From: Acidobacteriota bacterium
Lineage (GTDB): Bacteria; Acidobacteriota; UBA6911; RPQK01; JAJDTT01
Direction of reading: 5' to 3'
NCBI GenBank assembly: GCA_028874215.1
Contig: JAPPLF010000061.1
Span: forward strand, 124,001-188,000
DNA length: 64,000 nucleotides
Shown here in pieces: positions 55,382 through 63,758 of the stretch. A program made the translations under genes and the position numbers. Within the stretch, counting starts at the first letter, position 1. Each line of letters opens with the position of its first letter. Below the pieces are notes generated by a model. It was not told the origin of the DNA. It worked only from the letters and a program-made list of their open reading frames with translations, and made no database searches.

Positions 55382-55756
55382 ATGGCCATGAAGAATCCGC
55401 CGCATCCCGGCCGCAGTATCAAAAGGAACTGTCTTGATCCGCTCGGTCTGAGCGTCACGGAGGCGGCGAAGGTGTTGGGCGTGGCGCGTCGGACCCTCTC
55501 CCGCGTATTGAACGGCCGAGCCGCCGTTTCACCGGCAATGGCCATTCGACTGGAGAAAGCCGGATGGTCCAACGCCGAGTTCTGGCTGCGCCGGCAGACC
55601 GCGTACGATCTGGCGCAGGCCCGCAAGAACGAACACCGGATCAAGATCAAGCCCTACCCGCCACCCGTCACTCCCCAGGAGACATCGTCCACGTCGCGGG
55701 TGCGCGAGTCGCCGCCATCGTCAAGATCTTCGTCCGTCAACGAAGGCGGATACTGA
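55382..55756 (+). CDS. higA: HigA-family antitoxin (XRE helix-turn-helix), orphan
   Basis: DNA-binding antidote of HigBA type. The 124-residue protein has the helix-turn-helix [20 protein letters not shown] at about 28-47, [18 protein letters not shown] and [18 protein letters not shown], all typical of the HigA/VapI family. The first ATG, at 55382, is followed by another two codons later. The last 35 residues are low complexity and not conserved in the family. Its toxin partner is reduced to a fragment directly upstream, so this may be a free regulator or an immunity remnant. Confidence 0.85.
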   Translation: MAMKNPPHPGRSIKRNCLDPLGLSVTEAAKVLGVARRTLSRVLNGRAAVSPAMAIRLEKAGWSNAEFWLRRQTAYDLAQARKNEHRIKIKPYPPPVTPQETSSTSRVRESPPSSRSSSVNEGGY

Positions 55757-55881
55757 CCTGCTGTTGCAAGCTCATCGATACCGTCCGGACTACGCCGTTT
55801 CACCGGGCTCGAGCCAAAGCCCCGGCAGCCAATTCGTTCGCCGGGCAGGAGGGGGGACAGGAAAGTCCTCTCCAATTCCCG

Positions 55882-55910
55882 TCGAACGCCGGGATTCGGT
55901 CTGCTAGAAT
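55882..55910 (+). promoter_or_regulatory. Candidate promoter of the nuo operon
   Basis: TAGAAT at 55905-55910 fits a -10 hexamer at five of six positions; TCGAAC at 55882-55887 is a poor -35 at 17-bp spacing. Shortly downstream, ACCCGT-N7-ACGGGT (about 55915-55933) forms an inverted repeat within the predicted leader. NuoA starts at 55962. Other promoters may exist further upstream in the 205-bp gap after higA. Confidence 0.35.
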
Positions 55911-55961
55911 AGGCACCCGTACGGCGAACGGGTCCCGGATGGGACTTTCCCCAAGGAGAAC

Positions 55962-56321
55962 GTGGTGCTCGGATCCTACATTCCCATTTTGATCTTCATC
56001 CTGGTGGCCATCACCCTTCCCGTCGTGGGACTGCTGGTGGGCAGGCTCCTACGGCCCCATCTGCCCACCGCCGACAAGCTGATGCCCTACGAATGCGGCG
56101 TCGACCCCGTCGACGACGCCAGAGGCCGATTTTCGGTGCGCTTCTACATCATCGCCATCCTCTTCGTCATCTTCGACGTGGAGACGATCTTCCTCTTTCC
56201 CTGGGCGGTCATCTACGACAAGCTGGCCCTCTTCGGGTTCATCGAGATGGTCATCTTCCTGGGGATTCTGATCGTGGGCTATTTCTACGTCTGGAAGAAG
56301 GGCGCACTGGAATGGGCATAG
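55962..56321 (+). CDS. nuoA: NADH-quinone oxidoreductase subunit A
   Basis: Small membrane subunit of respiratory Complex I. The 119-residue protein has three transmembrane segments: IPILIFILVAITLPVVGLLV, RFYIIAILFVIFDVETIFLF with the conserved Asp-Val-Glu, and FIEMVIFLGILIVGYFYV. The YECGVDP block with the quinone-channel Cys lies between the first two. The start is one of two adjacent GTG codons after AAGGAGAA. It is the first gene of the nuo cluster; a short palindromic element lies between it and nuoB. Confidence 0.95.
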   Translation: MVLGSYIPILIFILVAITLPVVGLLVGRLLRPHLPTADKLMPYECGVDPVDDARGRFSVRFYIIAILFVIFDVETIFLFPWAVIYDKLALFGFIEMVIFLGILIVGYFYVWKKGALEWA

Positions 56322-56322
56322 G

Positions 56323-56384
56323 AGCCCGTGGTACAAATCCCGCTGAGCCCGACCGGGGCGGAGCGGGACTTTCGCCACGGACTC
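56323..56384. repeat. Palindromic intergenic element, copy E (short form) inside the nuo operon
   Basis: AGCCCGTGGTACAAATCCCG at 56323 and its near reverse complement CGGGACTTTCGCCACGGACT ending at 56384 form a hairpin with arms of about 22 bases and a GAGCCCGACCGGGGCG centre. The ends equal those of copies B and C. It lies directly after the nuoA stop and before nuoB, so it will appear in the operon mRNA as a stable stem-loop. Confidence 0.75.
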
Positions 56385-56421
56385 TCGAACCGTTTCCGAT
56401 CAACCTGACCGAGGTCGAAAC

Positions 56422-56910
56422 ATGGACCGGAGCATAGAGAAGAACGTCATCACCACGACGGCCGACTCGGTTTTCAACTGGGCGCGGAAGTCCTCCCTCT
56501 GGCCCATGACTTTCGGCTTGGCCTGCTGCGCCATCGAGATGATGGCCACCGGCGCCTCCCGGTTCGACATGGACCGGTTCGGTGCCGGCATCTTCCGGCC
56601 CTCGCCGCGCCAGTCCGACCTGATCATCGTGGCCGGGACCGTGACCCTGAAGATGGCCGAGGTGATCCAGCGGCTCTACGAGCAGATGCCGGATCCCAAG
56701 TGGGTCATCTCCATGGGAGCCTGCTCCAGCGCCGGAGGCCCGTTCGACACCTATTCGACCTTGCAGGGAGTGGATAAAGTCATACCGGTGGACGTGTACA
56801 TACCGGGGTGTCCGCCGCGGCCCGAGGCGCTTCTGTACGGACTCATGCGTCTCCAGGACAAGATCGATCTGATGAGTATCACGGACAAGCCGGAGCCGCG
56901 GGCCAGCTAG
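56422..56910 (+). CDS. nuoB: NADH-quinone oxidoreductase subunit B (N2 cluster)
   Basis: Holds iron-sulfur cluster N2, the final electron donor to quinone. The 162-residue protein has the Cys pair [11 protein letters not shown] at residues 35-36, [12 protein letters not shown] with Cys 101, and [16 protein letters not shown] with Cys 130, giving the four N2 ligands. The [26 protein letters not shown] stretch is standard; I quote only part. Starts 37 bp after the element copy E. The C-terminal tail is short. Confidence 0.96.
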   Translation: MDRSIEKNVITTTADSVFNWARKSSLWPMTFGLACCAIEMMATGASRFDMDRFGAGIFRPSPRQSDLIIVAGTVTLKMAEVIQRLYEQMPDPKWVISMGACSSAGGPFDTYSTLQGVDKVIPVDVYIPGCPPRPEALLYGLMRLQDKIDLMSITDKPEPRAS

Positions 56911-56944
56911 ATTCCCCTGTAGCCCTTCCCAATCCTTCTTGAAG

Positions 56945-58090
56945 ATGGACGAAGAAACCAAGGCCAGGAAGAGCAACACAGGCGGCGATAAGCCCAAGCG
57001 GGCCCGCCGCAAGTCGAGGATTGCGGGTTACCGTCCCAAGCCGAAGATTCGGACCGCCCGACCCAAGCGGGAGACTCCTGCCGCCCCTTCCGAGGAAGAA
57101 ATCCGGGCTGCCGTCCCTGTCGAGGAAAAGACTCCGGCTGCCCCTCCGGTGAAGGAAACCCCGGCTCCCCCTTCCGAGGAGGAAACCGCGGCTGCTCCCG
57201 AGAAAGAGACCCCGGCTACCCGGCCCAAGCGAAGGCCCCGGACCCGCCCCAGACCAAGGCTCCGGGGTGCCCGGCCCAGACCGAAGATCCGGTCCCGGGC
57301 AGCGGAAGAGACCCCGGCTGCGCCCGCCGGTGAAGAGGCTCCGGCCGCCCGGCCCAAGCGAAGGCCCCGGCCTGCGCGGCCCAAGCCCAGGATCCGGGCC
57401 CGCACCAAGAGCGAGACGACCGCTGACAGTACCGACGGAGAGGCCCCCGCCGCCCGGCCCAAGCCCAAGGCCCGGACCGCCCGGACCGCGGGGAAGAGAC
57501 CGGTTCGCAAACGGCCGCTCCGCAAGCGTCCGCTCCGCAAGCGGCGGCCTCGCAAGGCGAGAAAGAAGGGGCCAAGCTACGAGGACCTGAAGGAAGATGC
57601 CCTGCTGGAAGGCCTGAAAAAGCAGTTCCCGGGGGAGATCCTCTCGGGACAGTCGTTCCTGGGCCAGAGCATCTATACGGTGAAGCCGGGCGTCCTCTAC
57701 GACGTCATGCTGTCCCTTCGGGACCATTCCGAATCGCCTTTCGACTACATGATCGACATCTCGGCCCTGGATTACCTGGGAGACCAGGAGCGGTTCCTGA
57801 TGGTCTACCAGCTCTATTCCTACGCCGCGAAGAGGCTGCTCCGCGTCAAGAGCCGGTTTGCGGAAGGCGATCCGGTTCCGTCCATGACCTCCATCTGGAA
57901 GACCGCCGACTGGCTGGAGCGGGAGGTCTACGACATGTTCGGGATTCTGTTCTCCGGCCATCCCGATCTGAAACGCATTCTCCTGCCCGAGGACTGGCAC
58001 GGATTTCCGCTGCGGAAGGACTACGACATCAAACTGCAGGACCAGAGCTGGATCCGCAATCACCTGAAGATCAGAAAGACCCCCGACTAA
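56945..58090 (+). CDS. nuoC: NADH-quinone oxidoreductase subunit C with a long basic, Pro/Ala/Lys-rich N-terminal extension
   Basis: Peripheral subunit of Complex I (30-kDa type). Residues about 210-381 are an ordinary Nuo[33 protein letters not shown] and the full signature [20 protein letters not shown] followed by [14 protein letters not shown]. The first 209 residues are unlike any NuoC I know: they alternate basic clusters ([37 protein letters not shown]) with acidic/Ala/Pro runs ([25 protein letters not shown]) and contain imperfect internal repeats of [11 protein letters not shown]. There is no signal peptide. The ATG at 56945 is preferred over a TTG two codons earlier; a start within the extension (no good RBS seen) cannot be excluded. 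Part of the nuo operon. Confidence 0.9.
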   Translation: MDEETKARKSNTGGDKPKRARRKSRIAGYRPKPKIRTARPKRETPAAPSEEEIRAAVPVEEKTPAAPPVKETPAPPSEEETAAAPEKETPATRPKRRPRTRPRPRLRGARPRPKIRSRAAEETPAAPAGEEAPAARPKRRPRPARPKPRIRARTKSETTADSTDGEAPAARPKPKARTARTAGKRPVRKRPLRKRPLRKRRPRKARKKGPSYEDLKEDALLEGLKKQFPGEILSGQSFLGQSIYTVKPGVLYDVMLSLRDHSESPFDYMIDISALDYLGDQERFLMVYQLYSYAAKRLLRVKSRFAEGDPVPSMTSIWKTADWLEREVYDMFGILFSGHPDLKRILLPEDWHGFPLRKDYDIKLQDQSWIRNHLKIRKTPD

Positions 58091-58093
58091 CCC

Positions 58094-59206
58094 ATGGAAC
58101 GGCAGACCATACTCGACACCAAGGAACTCGAGATCAACATGGGTCCCCAGCACCCGTCCACTCACGGCGTGCTGCGAGTCCGGCTCAAACTGGACGGGGA
58201 ACGGGTGGTCGACGCCGAGAGCATCATCGGCTACCTCCACCGGGGGGTGGAGAAGATCGCCGAGAACCGGAACTACATCAAGTGCACTCCCTACTTCGAC
58301 CGGACGGACTACATCGCCGCCGTTTCCAACGTCTACGGCTATGTGCTCGGAGTGGAGAAGATGCTGGGGATAGAAATCCCGGAGCGCGCCCGGCGCATTC
58401 GGATCATGATGACGGAATTCAACCGGATCGCGAGCCATTTGCTCTGGCTGGCCACCCATGCCATCGACATCGGGGCCATGACCGTCTTCCTCTACTGCTT
58501 TCGCGAGAGGGAAGAGGTCCTGAAGCTGTTCGAGGCTATCTTCGGCGCGCGACTGACCACCCACGCCTTCCGGCTGGGAGGGTTGTGGCTGGACATGCCT
58601 CCCGGGTTCGAGGCGGCCTGCCGGAAGTTCATCGACGAGTTTCCGAAGCGCGTCGACGAGTACGAGCAGCTCCTCACCCGGAATCGGATCTGGTTGGAGC
58701 GCACCAGGGGGGTCGGCGTCATTTCGGCCGAAGAGGCCATCGACTGGGGGCTGAGCGGCCCCCCGCTCAGGGGCTCCGGGGTCGACCACGACCTGCGCAA
58801 GCTCCGGCCCTATGGCGGATACGAGCAGTTCCAATTCGACGTGCCCGTGGGGAAGAACGGCGACACCTACGACCGCTACCTGATCCGGCTCGAAGAGATG
58901 CGGCAGAGCCGCCGCATCATCGCCCAGATCCTGGATGACCTGCCCGACGGCCCGGTCCGAGGCCGGGCTCCCAAGATTCCCAAGCCGCCCGTAGGCGAAT
59001 ACTACTCGGGCATCGAGAGCCCCAGGGGTGAGTTGGGATACTACATCGTCAGCGACGGATCGCCGCAACCCTTCCGGCTCCGCATCCGTCCACCCACGTT
59101 CATCAGTCTCCAGGCGCTGCGGAGGCTGGTGCGCGGACACCTGGTGGCGGACGTGGTGGCCATCATCGGAACGCTGGACATCGTGCTGGGGGAGATCGAC
59201 CGCTAA
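58094..59206 (+). CDS. nuoD: NADH-quinone oxidoreductase subunit D
   Basis: 49-kDa-type subunit that shapes the quinone-binding pocket. The 370-residue protein has [21 protein letters not shown] near residue 15, [48 protein letters not shown]-like closing [18 protein letters not shown], and [18 protein letters not shown] at the end. Length is near normal but slightly short. It starts 3 bp after nuoC, and its stop codon shares a base with the nuoH start (TAATG). NuoE, F and G, which often follow, are not here. Confidence 0.96.
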   Translation: MERQTILDTKELEINMGPQHPSTHGVLRVRLKLDGERVVDAESIIGYLHRGVEKIAENRNYIKCTPYFDRTDYIAAVSNVYGYVLGVEKMLGIEIPERARRIRIMMTEFNRIASHLLWLATHAIDIGAMTVFLYCFREREEVLKLFEAIFGARLTTHAFRLGGLWLDMPPGFEAACRKFIDEFPKRVDEYEQLLTRNRIWLERTRGVGVISAEEAIDWGLSGPPLRGSGVDHDLRKLRPYGGYEQFQFDVPVGKNGDTYDRYLIRLEEMRQSRRIIAQILDDLPDGPVRGRAPKIPKPPVGEYYSGIESPRGELGYYIVSDGSPQPFRLRIRPPTFISLQALRRLVRGHLVADVVAIIGTLDIVLGEIDR

Positions 59207-60306
59207 TGGCCGAGTGGATCATCGTCTACGGAATCATACCGTTCGCCAAGGTCGCGGTGATCGTACTGGTTCTTTCAGGCGCCGTCGCCTACATGACCCT
59301 GCTCGAGCGCAAGGTCATCGCCCATATCCAGGTGCGGCTGGGACCCATGCGCGTGGGTTGGCACGGGTTGCTTCAGCCTATCGCCGACGGGCTGAAGTTC
59401 ATCCTCAAGGAAGACATCGTCCCGGCCCGGTCGGACAAGCTGATTTTCACGCTGGCTCCGGCCATCAGCCTGGTCCCCGCCTTCGTGGTGTTCGCCGTCA
59501 TTCCCTTCGGTCCTCCCGGCATGATGGAGAACCTGCTGCGCTCGGCGCTGAGTCCTTTTCTGGACGCGGCCGCCGTGGAGTCCATCGCGACCCACTCGGC
59601 CGCTTCGGGAGGATTCGTCACCGACATCAACATCGCGCTGTTGTTCGTGCTCTCCATTTCCTCCGTGGGAATCCTGGGAGTCATCCTGGGAGGGTGGGCC
59701 TCCAACAGCAAATATCCGCTGTTGGGAGCGCTTCGCTCCAGCGCCCAGATGATCAGCTACGAGGTGGCCCTGGGCTTCTCCGTGATCGGTGTGCTGCTGG
59801 TGACCCAGTCGCTGAGCCTGGTCCAGATCGTGGAGAATCAGCGGGAAGCCGAGGTCTGGTACATCTTTTACCAGCCCTTGGCCTTCGTCCTGTTCTTCAT
59901 CTGCGGCATGGCCGAAACCAACCGGCTGCCCTTCGACCTCCCCGAGGCGGAAACCGAGCTGGTGGGCGGTTTCCATACCGAATACAGCGGCTTCCGCTTC
60001 TCACTCTTCTTCATCGCCGAATATGCCGCCATGGTCACGGTCAGCGCGGTGGCGGTGACCCTGTTCCTGGGAGGTTGGCTGAGGCCGTTTCCCAACGTGG
60101 AGTGGCTCTCGTTCCTGGACGTGATCCCACCGCTGTTGTGGTTCGTGATCAAGGTGTTTTTACTGCTTTACGTCTTCATCTGGATCCGGGGAACACTTCC
60201 CCGATACCGCTTCGACCAGTTGATGCGGTACGGCTGGAAGCTCTTTCTCCCGCTGGCCCTGGCCAACGTGATCGTCACGGCGGGAGTGGTGCTGGCATTC
60301 ATGTAG
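59206..60306 (+). CDS. nuoH: NADH-quinone oxidoreductase subunit H
   Basis: Membrane subunit linking the hydrophilic arm to the proton-pumping arm and forming the quinone entry. The 366-residue protein has about eight transmembrane segments and the hallmark blocks LLERKVIAHIQVRLGPMRVG, LLQPIADGLKFILKEDI, SNSKYPLLGALRSSAQMISY (part quoted), and FDLPEAETELVGGFHTEYSG. The start overlaps the end of nuoD. It is followed after 58 bp by nuoI. Confidence 0.96.
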   Translation: MAEWIIVYGIIPFAKVAVIVLVLSGAVAYMTLLERKVIAHIQVRLGPMRVGWHGLLQPIADGLKFILKEDIVPARSDKLIFTLAPAISLVPAFVVFAVIPFGPPGMMENLLRSALSPFLDAAAVESIATHSAASGGFVTDINIALLFVLSISSVGILGVILGGWASNSKYPLLGALRSSAQMISYEVALGFSVIGVLLVTQSLSLVQIVENQREAEVWYIFYQPLAFVLFFICGMAETNRLPFDLPEAETELVGGFHTEYSGFRFSLFFIAEYAAMVTVSAVAVTLFLGGWLRPFPNVEWLSFLDVIPPLLWFVIKVFLLLYVFIWIRGTLPRYRFDQLMRYGWKLFLPLALANVIVTAGVVLAFM

Positions 60307-60364
60307 ACAATGCCAAAACGGGTTTGTAAATTGACGGATCGAACAAGAATCAGGCGGATCAACA

Positions 60365-60826
60365 ATGATTGAATTACTACGCCGCATGCTCTTCTGGGAC
60401 ATCGTGAAGGGTCTGGCCGTGACCTTTCGCTACACCTACACCAAGGTGTACACGGAACAGTATCCGACCGAGAAGCCCAAGCTGGCGGAGCGCTACAAGG
60501 GAGCTCCCCGTCTCAACAACGACCCGGAAACGGGTGAGACTCTCTGCATCGCCTGTGACCTGTGCGCCCTGATCTGTCCGGAAGACCTGATCGTCGTCGG
60601 CTCCACCAGGGATCCGGAGAGCCGCAAGAAGGTGCTGACGCATTACACGTTCGACACTTCCCGCTGCCTGTTCTGCGGGCTCTGCCAGGAGGTGTGTCCC
60701 ACCAACGCCGTCGAGTTGACCCAGGACTTCGAGCTGGCCGCATACGACCGCAGGGACATGGTGTGGGATCGTGAGCGCCTGGAGAAGTGTTGGGACCGCA
60801 TCGATTTCGGGAAGAATTACAACTGA
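60365..60826 (+). CDS. nuoI: NADH-quinone oxidoreductase subunit I (two 4Fe-4S clusters)
   Basis: Carries clusters N6a and N6b. The 153-residue protein has two ferredoxin motifs: CIACDLCALICPEDL with Cys 61, 64, 67 and 71, and CLFCGLCQEVCPTNAVE with Cys 101, 104, 107 and 111. The N-terminal helix (residues 1-30) anchors it at the membrane. The QYPTEKPKLAERYKGAPRLN block is typical. A 58-bp spacer after nuoH is longer than in the rest of the operon. Length normal. Confidence 0.96.
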   Translation: MIELLRRMLFWDIVKGLAVTFRYTYTKVYTEQYPTEKPKLAERYKGAPRLNNDPETGETLCIACDLCALICPEDLIVVGSTRDPESRKKVLTHYTFDTSRCLFCGLCQEVCPTNAVELTQDFELAAYDRRDMVWDRERLEKCWDRIDFGKNYN

Positions 60827-60832
60827 TCGAGC

Positions 60833-61345
60833 ATGGAAACCTATCTCTTCTACGCCCTGGCGCTGATCCTGGTGACCTTCTCCATTCTCACCGTGACCGC
60901 GCGGAACCCGGTGCGGAGCGCCGTCTACCTGGTTTCGGCGCTGCTGGCGGTGGCGGGATTCTTCTTCCTCATGGAGGCGGAGTTCGTCGGCGCCGTTCAG
61001 GTGCTGGTCTACGTGGGCGGCATCATGGTGCTCTTTCTCTTCGTCATCATGCTGGTCAGCATCGAGGCTCTGGACCGGCAGCCGAAGGTGAGCCGGCAAT
61101 GGAGGACCGGCCTGGTCCTGGCCGTGGTCCTCTGCCTGGAATTGAGCCTTCTCATTTTCCGGGGAACGGTTTCTCTGGAGGAGGGACTGGCGGAATCGGG
61201 GATCATCACCACTACCGAGACCATGAACACGGAAGCCGTAGGGACGGTTCTCTACAGCACCTACCTGCTTCCCTTCGAGATTGCCTCGGTCCTGCTTCTG
61301 GTGGCCATCGTGGGCGCCGTGGTACTGGCCAAGAAGGAGATCTGA
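60833..61345 (+). CDS. nuoJ: NADH-quinone oxidoreductase subunit J
   Basis: Hydrophobic membrane subunit, equivalent of mitochondrial ND6. The 170-residue protein has five hydrophobic segments and the conserved VQVLVYVGGIMVLFLFVIML near residues 60-80. The C-terminal half includes LLPFEIASVLLLVAIVGAVV. Starts 6 bp after nuoI. Length is normal for bacteria. Confidence 0.94.
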   Translation: METYLFYALALILVTFSILTVTARNPVRSAVYLVSALLAVAGFFFLMEAEFVGAVQVLVYVGGIMVLFLFVIMLVSIEALDRQPKVSRQWRTGLVLAVVLCLELSLLIFRGTVSLEEGLAESGIITTTETMNTEAVGTVLYSTYLLPFEIASVLLLVAIVGAVVLAKKEI

Positions 61346-61363
61346 ACCGGTGCGGAGTCTAGG

Positions 61364-61666
61364 ATGATCGGACCCAACCATTACCTCTTCCTGAGCGCCA
61401 TCGTCTTCACCATCGGCGCCGTCGGAGTGCTGACCCGGCGCAACGTCATCATCATCTTCATGTCCATCGAGCTCATGCTCAATGCCGTGAATCTGAACTT
61501 GATCGCCTTCTCGGCTCATCTGCAGGATCTGGCGGGCCAGGTTTTCGTCGTCTTCGTCATCACCGTCGCCGCCGCCGAGGCGGCAGTGGGGCTGGGCATC
61601 GTGATCGCCCTGTTCCGCAACCGGGAAACCGTCAACATGGATGAAATCGACCTCATGAGAGGCTGA
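61364..61666 (+). CDS. nuoK: NADH-quinone oxidoreductase subunit K
   Basis: Hydrophobic proton-channel subunit, ND4L equivalent, of 100 residues. The three transmembrane segments, the essential Glu in [20 protein letters not shown] and the second Glu in [18 protein letters not shown] are all present. Starts 18 bp after nuoJ and ends 15 bp before nuoL. No anomalies. Confidence 0.95.
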   Translation: MIGPNHYLFLSAIVFTIGAVGVLTRRNVIIIFMSIELMLNAVNLNLIAFSAHLQDLAGQVFVVFVITVAAAEAAVGLGIVIALFRNRETVNMDEIDLMRG

Positions 61667-61681
61667 GCCGGGGTCCATGGC

Positions 61682-63754
61682 ATGCTGAACTACATTTGGC
61701 TCATTCCCCTTTGTCCCCTGGCGGGATTCCTGATCAACGGCCTGTGGGGGCTCTGGTGCGTCCGCCGGACCGGGCGCCGGCCGCAGAAGAATTTCGTGGC
61801 CGTGGTCGCCTGCGGCGCGGTGCTCCTGGCGTTCCTGATCTCGCTGGGTGCTTTCGCCGGACTGCTGGAGCTGGACCCGGAGAACCGGATCCACGAGGTG
61901 AATCTCTTCAACTGGATTCCGGGACTGATGGTCCGGACCGTCTCCGGCGAGCTCGCCCCGTTCCAGATCAACTGGGGTTTCCAGTTGGATCCGCTCTCGG
62001 CCGTCATGATCCTGGTGGTCACGGGAATCGGATTCCTGATCCACCTCTACTCCATCGGGTACATGTACGAAGAAGAGGGCTTCTATCGTTTCTTCGCCTA
62101 CATGAACCTGTTCATGTTCATGATGCTCACCCTGGTCCTGGCCAACAATTTCCTCCTCATGTTCGTGGGCTGGGAAGGAGTGGGCCTCTGCTCCTATCTG
62201 CTCATCGGCTACTACATGGAGAAGAGGAGCGCCGGGGACGCCGCCAAAAAGGCCTTCGTGGTCAACCGGATCGGCGACTACGGCTTCATCCTGGGGATGC
62301 TTCTGCTCTTCTCCTGGTTCGGGACCCTGGATTTCACCGATCTCTTCTCCCGGATCGCCACTCTGGTTCCGGAACCCGAGGCCGCATGGGGCCCGTTGAG
62401 CTGGGCGGCATTGCTCCTCTTCATCGGCGCCACCGGAAAGAGCGCCCAGATTCCCCTCTACACCTGGCTTCCCGACGCCATGGAGGGTCCGACTCCCGTC
62501 AGCGCCCTGATCCACGCCGCCACCATGGTCACCGCCGGCGTCTACATGGTGGCCCGGTCGGCGGCCATCTACAGCCGGGCGCCCGATGTCATGCTGATCG
62601 TGGCGGTGGTGGGAATCGTAACCGCCGTGTTGGCGGCTTGCATCGCCCTGTTTCAGCGGGACATCAAGCGGGTTCTGGCCTACTCCACGGTGAGCCAACT
62701 GGGCTACATGGTGACCGCCCTGGGCGTGGGCGCCGTCACCGCCGGCATCTTCCACCTGATGACCCACGCCTTCTTCAAGGCTCTCCTCTTCCTGGGTTCG
62801 GGCAGCGTCATCCTGGGCATGCACCACGAACAGGACATGATGAAGATGGGCGGCCTGAAGAAATACATGCCCACCACCTGGTGGACCATGGGGGTGGGCA
62901 CCCTGGCCATCGCCGGCGCACCCTTCCTGTCCGGCTTCTTCTCCAAGGACGAGATCCTGTGGCGCGCCTACAGCCTGCCGGGAGGCAGCCCCATCATCTG
63001 GGGCGTCGGCGTCCTGGTGGCGGGCATGACCGCCTTCTACATGTTTCGCATGATGTTCCTGACCTTTTACGGGGAGGAACGCTATGACCACCATTCGGGC
63101 CATGCGCCGCACGAATCGCCCCGGGTGATGACCGTCCCCCTCATGGTGCTGGCCGCCGGGTCGGTCGTGGCGGGCTACGTGGGGCTTCCGCCCTGGCTGG
63201 CCTGGCTGGGCCCCAACGTATTCGAGCACTTCCTGGAGCCGGTCCTGGCCACGGCCTGGCAACCCGAGGCGGGGGCCCACCATTCCCACCTGGAGGAGAT
63301 TCTCCTGGCGGCGGTATCGGTGGCGGTGGCCGGATGCGGAGTGTTCCTGGCCTATCACTTCTTCCTCGCCCGGCCCGAGAAGGCGGGGCAGTTGAGGGAG
63401 CGGTTCCAGGGCCTCTACCGGGTCGTCTACAACAAGTTCTACGTGGATGAGGCCTACGACGGCCTCTTCGTCAATCGCTGCAAGGACCTGGGAACCTGGC
63501 TCAGCACCTTCGATCTCAAGGTGGTGGACGGTCTGGTGAACGGAAGCGCCGCCGCCACCCGCATCTCCGCCTGGATCTCGGGTCAGGCGGACATCCACAT
63601 CGTGGACCGGCTGGTGAATCTGACGGCGGAGATCGTGGAGTTCTTCAGCTCAGTCTTCCGGCGGCTGCAGACCGGCCTGGTTCAACGCTACATCGCCTTT
63701 TTCGTCTTGGGGCTGGTGCTCATCATCGGCTGCTATCTCTACCTCGGAGCATAG
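61682..63754 (+). CDS. nuoL: NADH-quinone oxidoreductase subunit L
   Basis: Antiporter-like proton-pumping subunit at the far end of the membrane arm, ND5 equivalent. The 690-residue protein has about sixteen transmembrane segments and the key blocks FVGWEGVGLCSYLLIGYY (conserved Glu), GKSAQIPLYTWLPDAMEGPT (Lys), SALIHAATMVTAGVYM, DIKRVLAYSTVSQLGYM, and FFKALLFLGSGSVILGMHHE. The C-terminal lateral helix follows after residue 560. It starts 15 bp after nuoK. Full length. Confidence 0.96.
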   Translation: MLNYIWLIPLCPLAGFLINGLWGLWCVRRTGRRPQKNFVAVVACGAVLLAFLISLGAFAGLLELDPENRIHEVNLFNWIPGLMVRTVSGELAPFQINWGFQLDPLSAVMILVVTGIGFLIHLYSIGYMYEEEGFYRFFAYMNLFMFMMLTLVLANNFLLMFVGWEGVGLCSYLLIGYYMEKRSAGDAAKKAFVVNRIGDYGFILGMLLLFSWFGTLDFTDLFSRIATLVPEPEAAWGPLSWAALLLFIGATGKSAQIPLYTWLPDAMEGPTPVSALIHAATMVTAGVYMVARSAAIYSRAPDVMLIVAVVGIVTAVLAACIALFQRDIKRVLAYSTVSQLGYMVTALGVGAVTAGIFHLMTHAFFKALLFLGSGSVILGMHHEQDMMKMGGLKKYMPTTWWTMGVGTLAIAGAPFLSGFFSKDEILWRAYSLPGGSPIIWGVGVLVAGMTAFYMFRMMFLTFYGEERYDHHSGHAPHESPRVMTVPLMVLAAGSVVAGYVGLPPWLAWLGPNVFEHFLEPVLATAWQPEAGAHHSHLEEILLAAVSVAVAGCGVFLAYHFFLARPEKAGQLRERFQGLYRVVYNKFYVDEAYDGLFVNRCKDLGTWLSTFDLKVVDGLVNGSAAATRISAWISGQADIHIVDRLVNLTAEIVEFFSSVFRRLQTGLVQRYIAFFVLGLVLIIGCYLYLGA

Positions 63755-63758
63755 TCCT

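Noticed and set aside
60377-63598. A minus-strand open frame of 1073 codons opposite nuoI-nuoL
   Set aside because: It lies antisense to well-recognised Complex I genes, is full of His, Gln and Asp from complementing hydrophobic codons, and has no family motif; it results from high GC.
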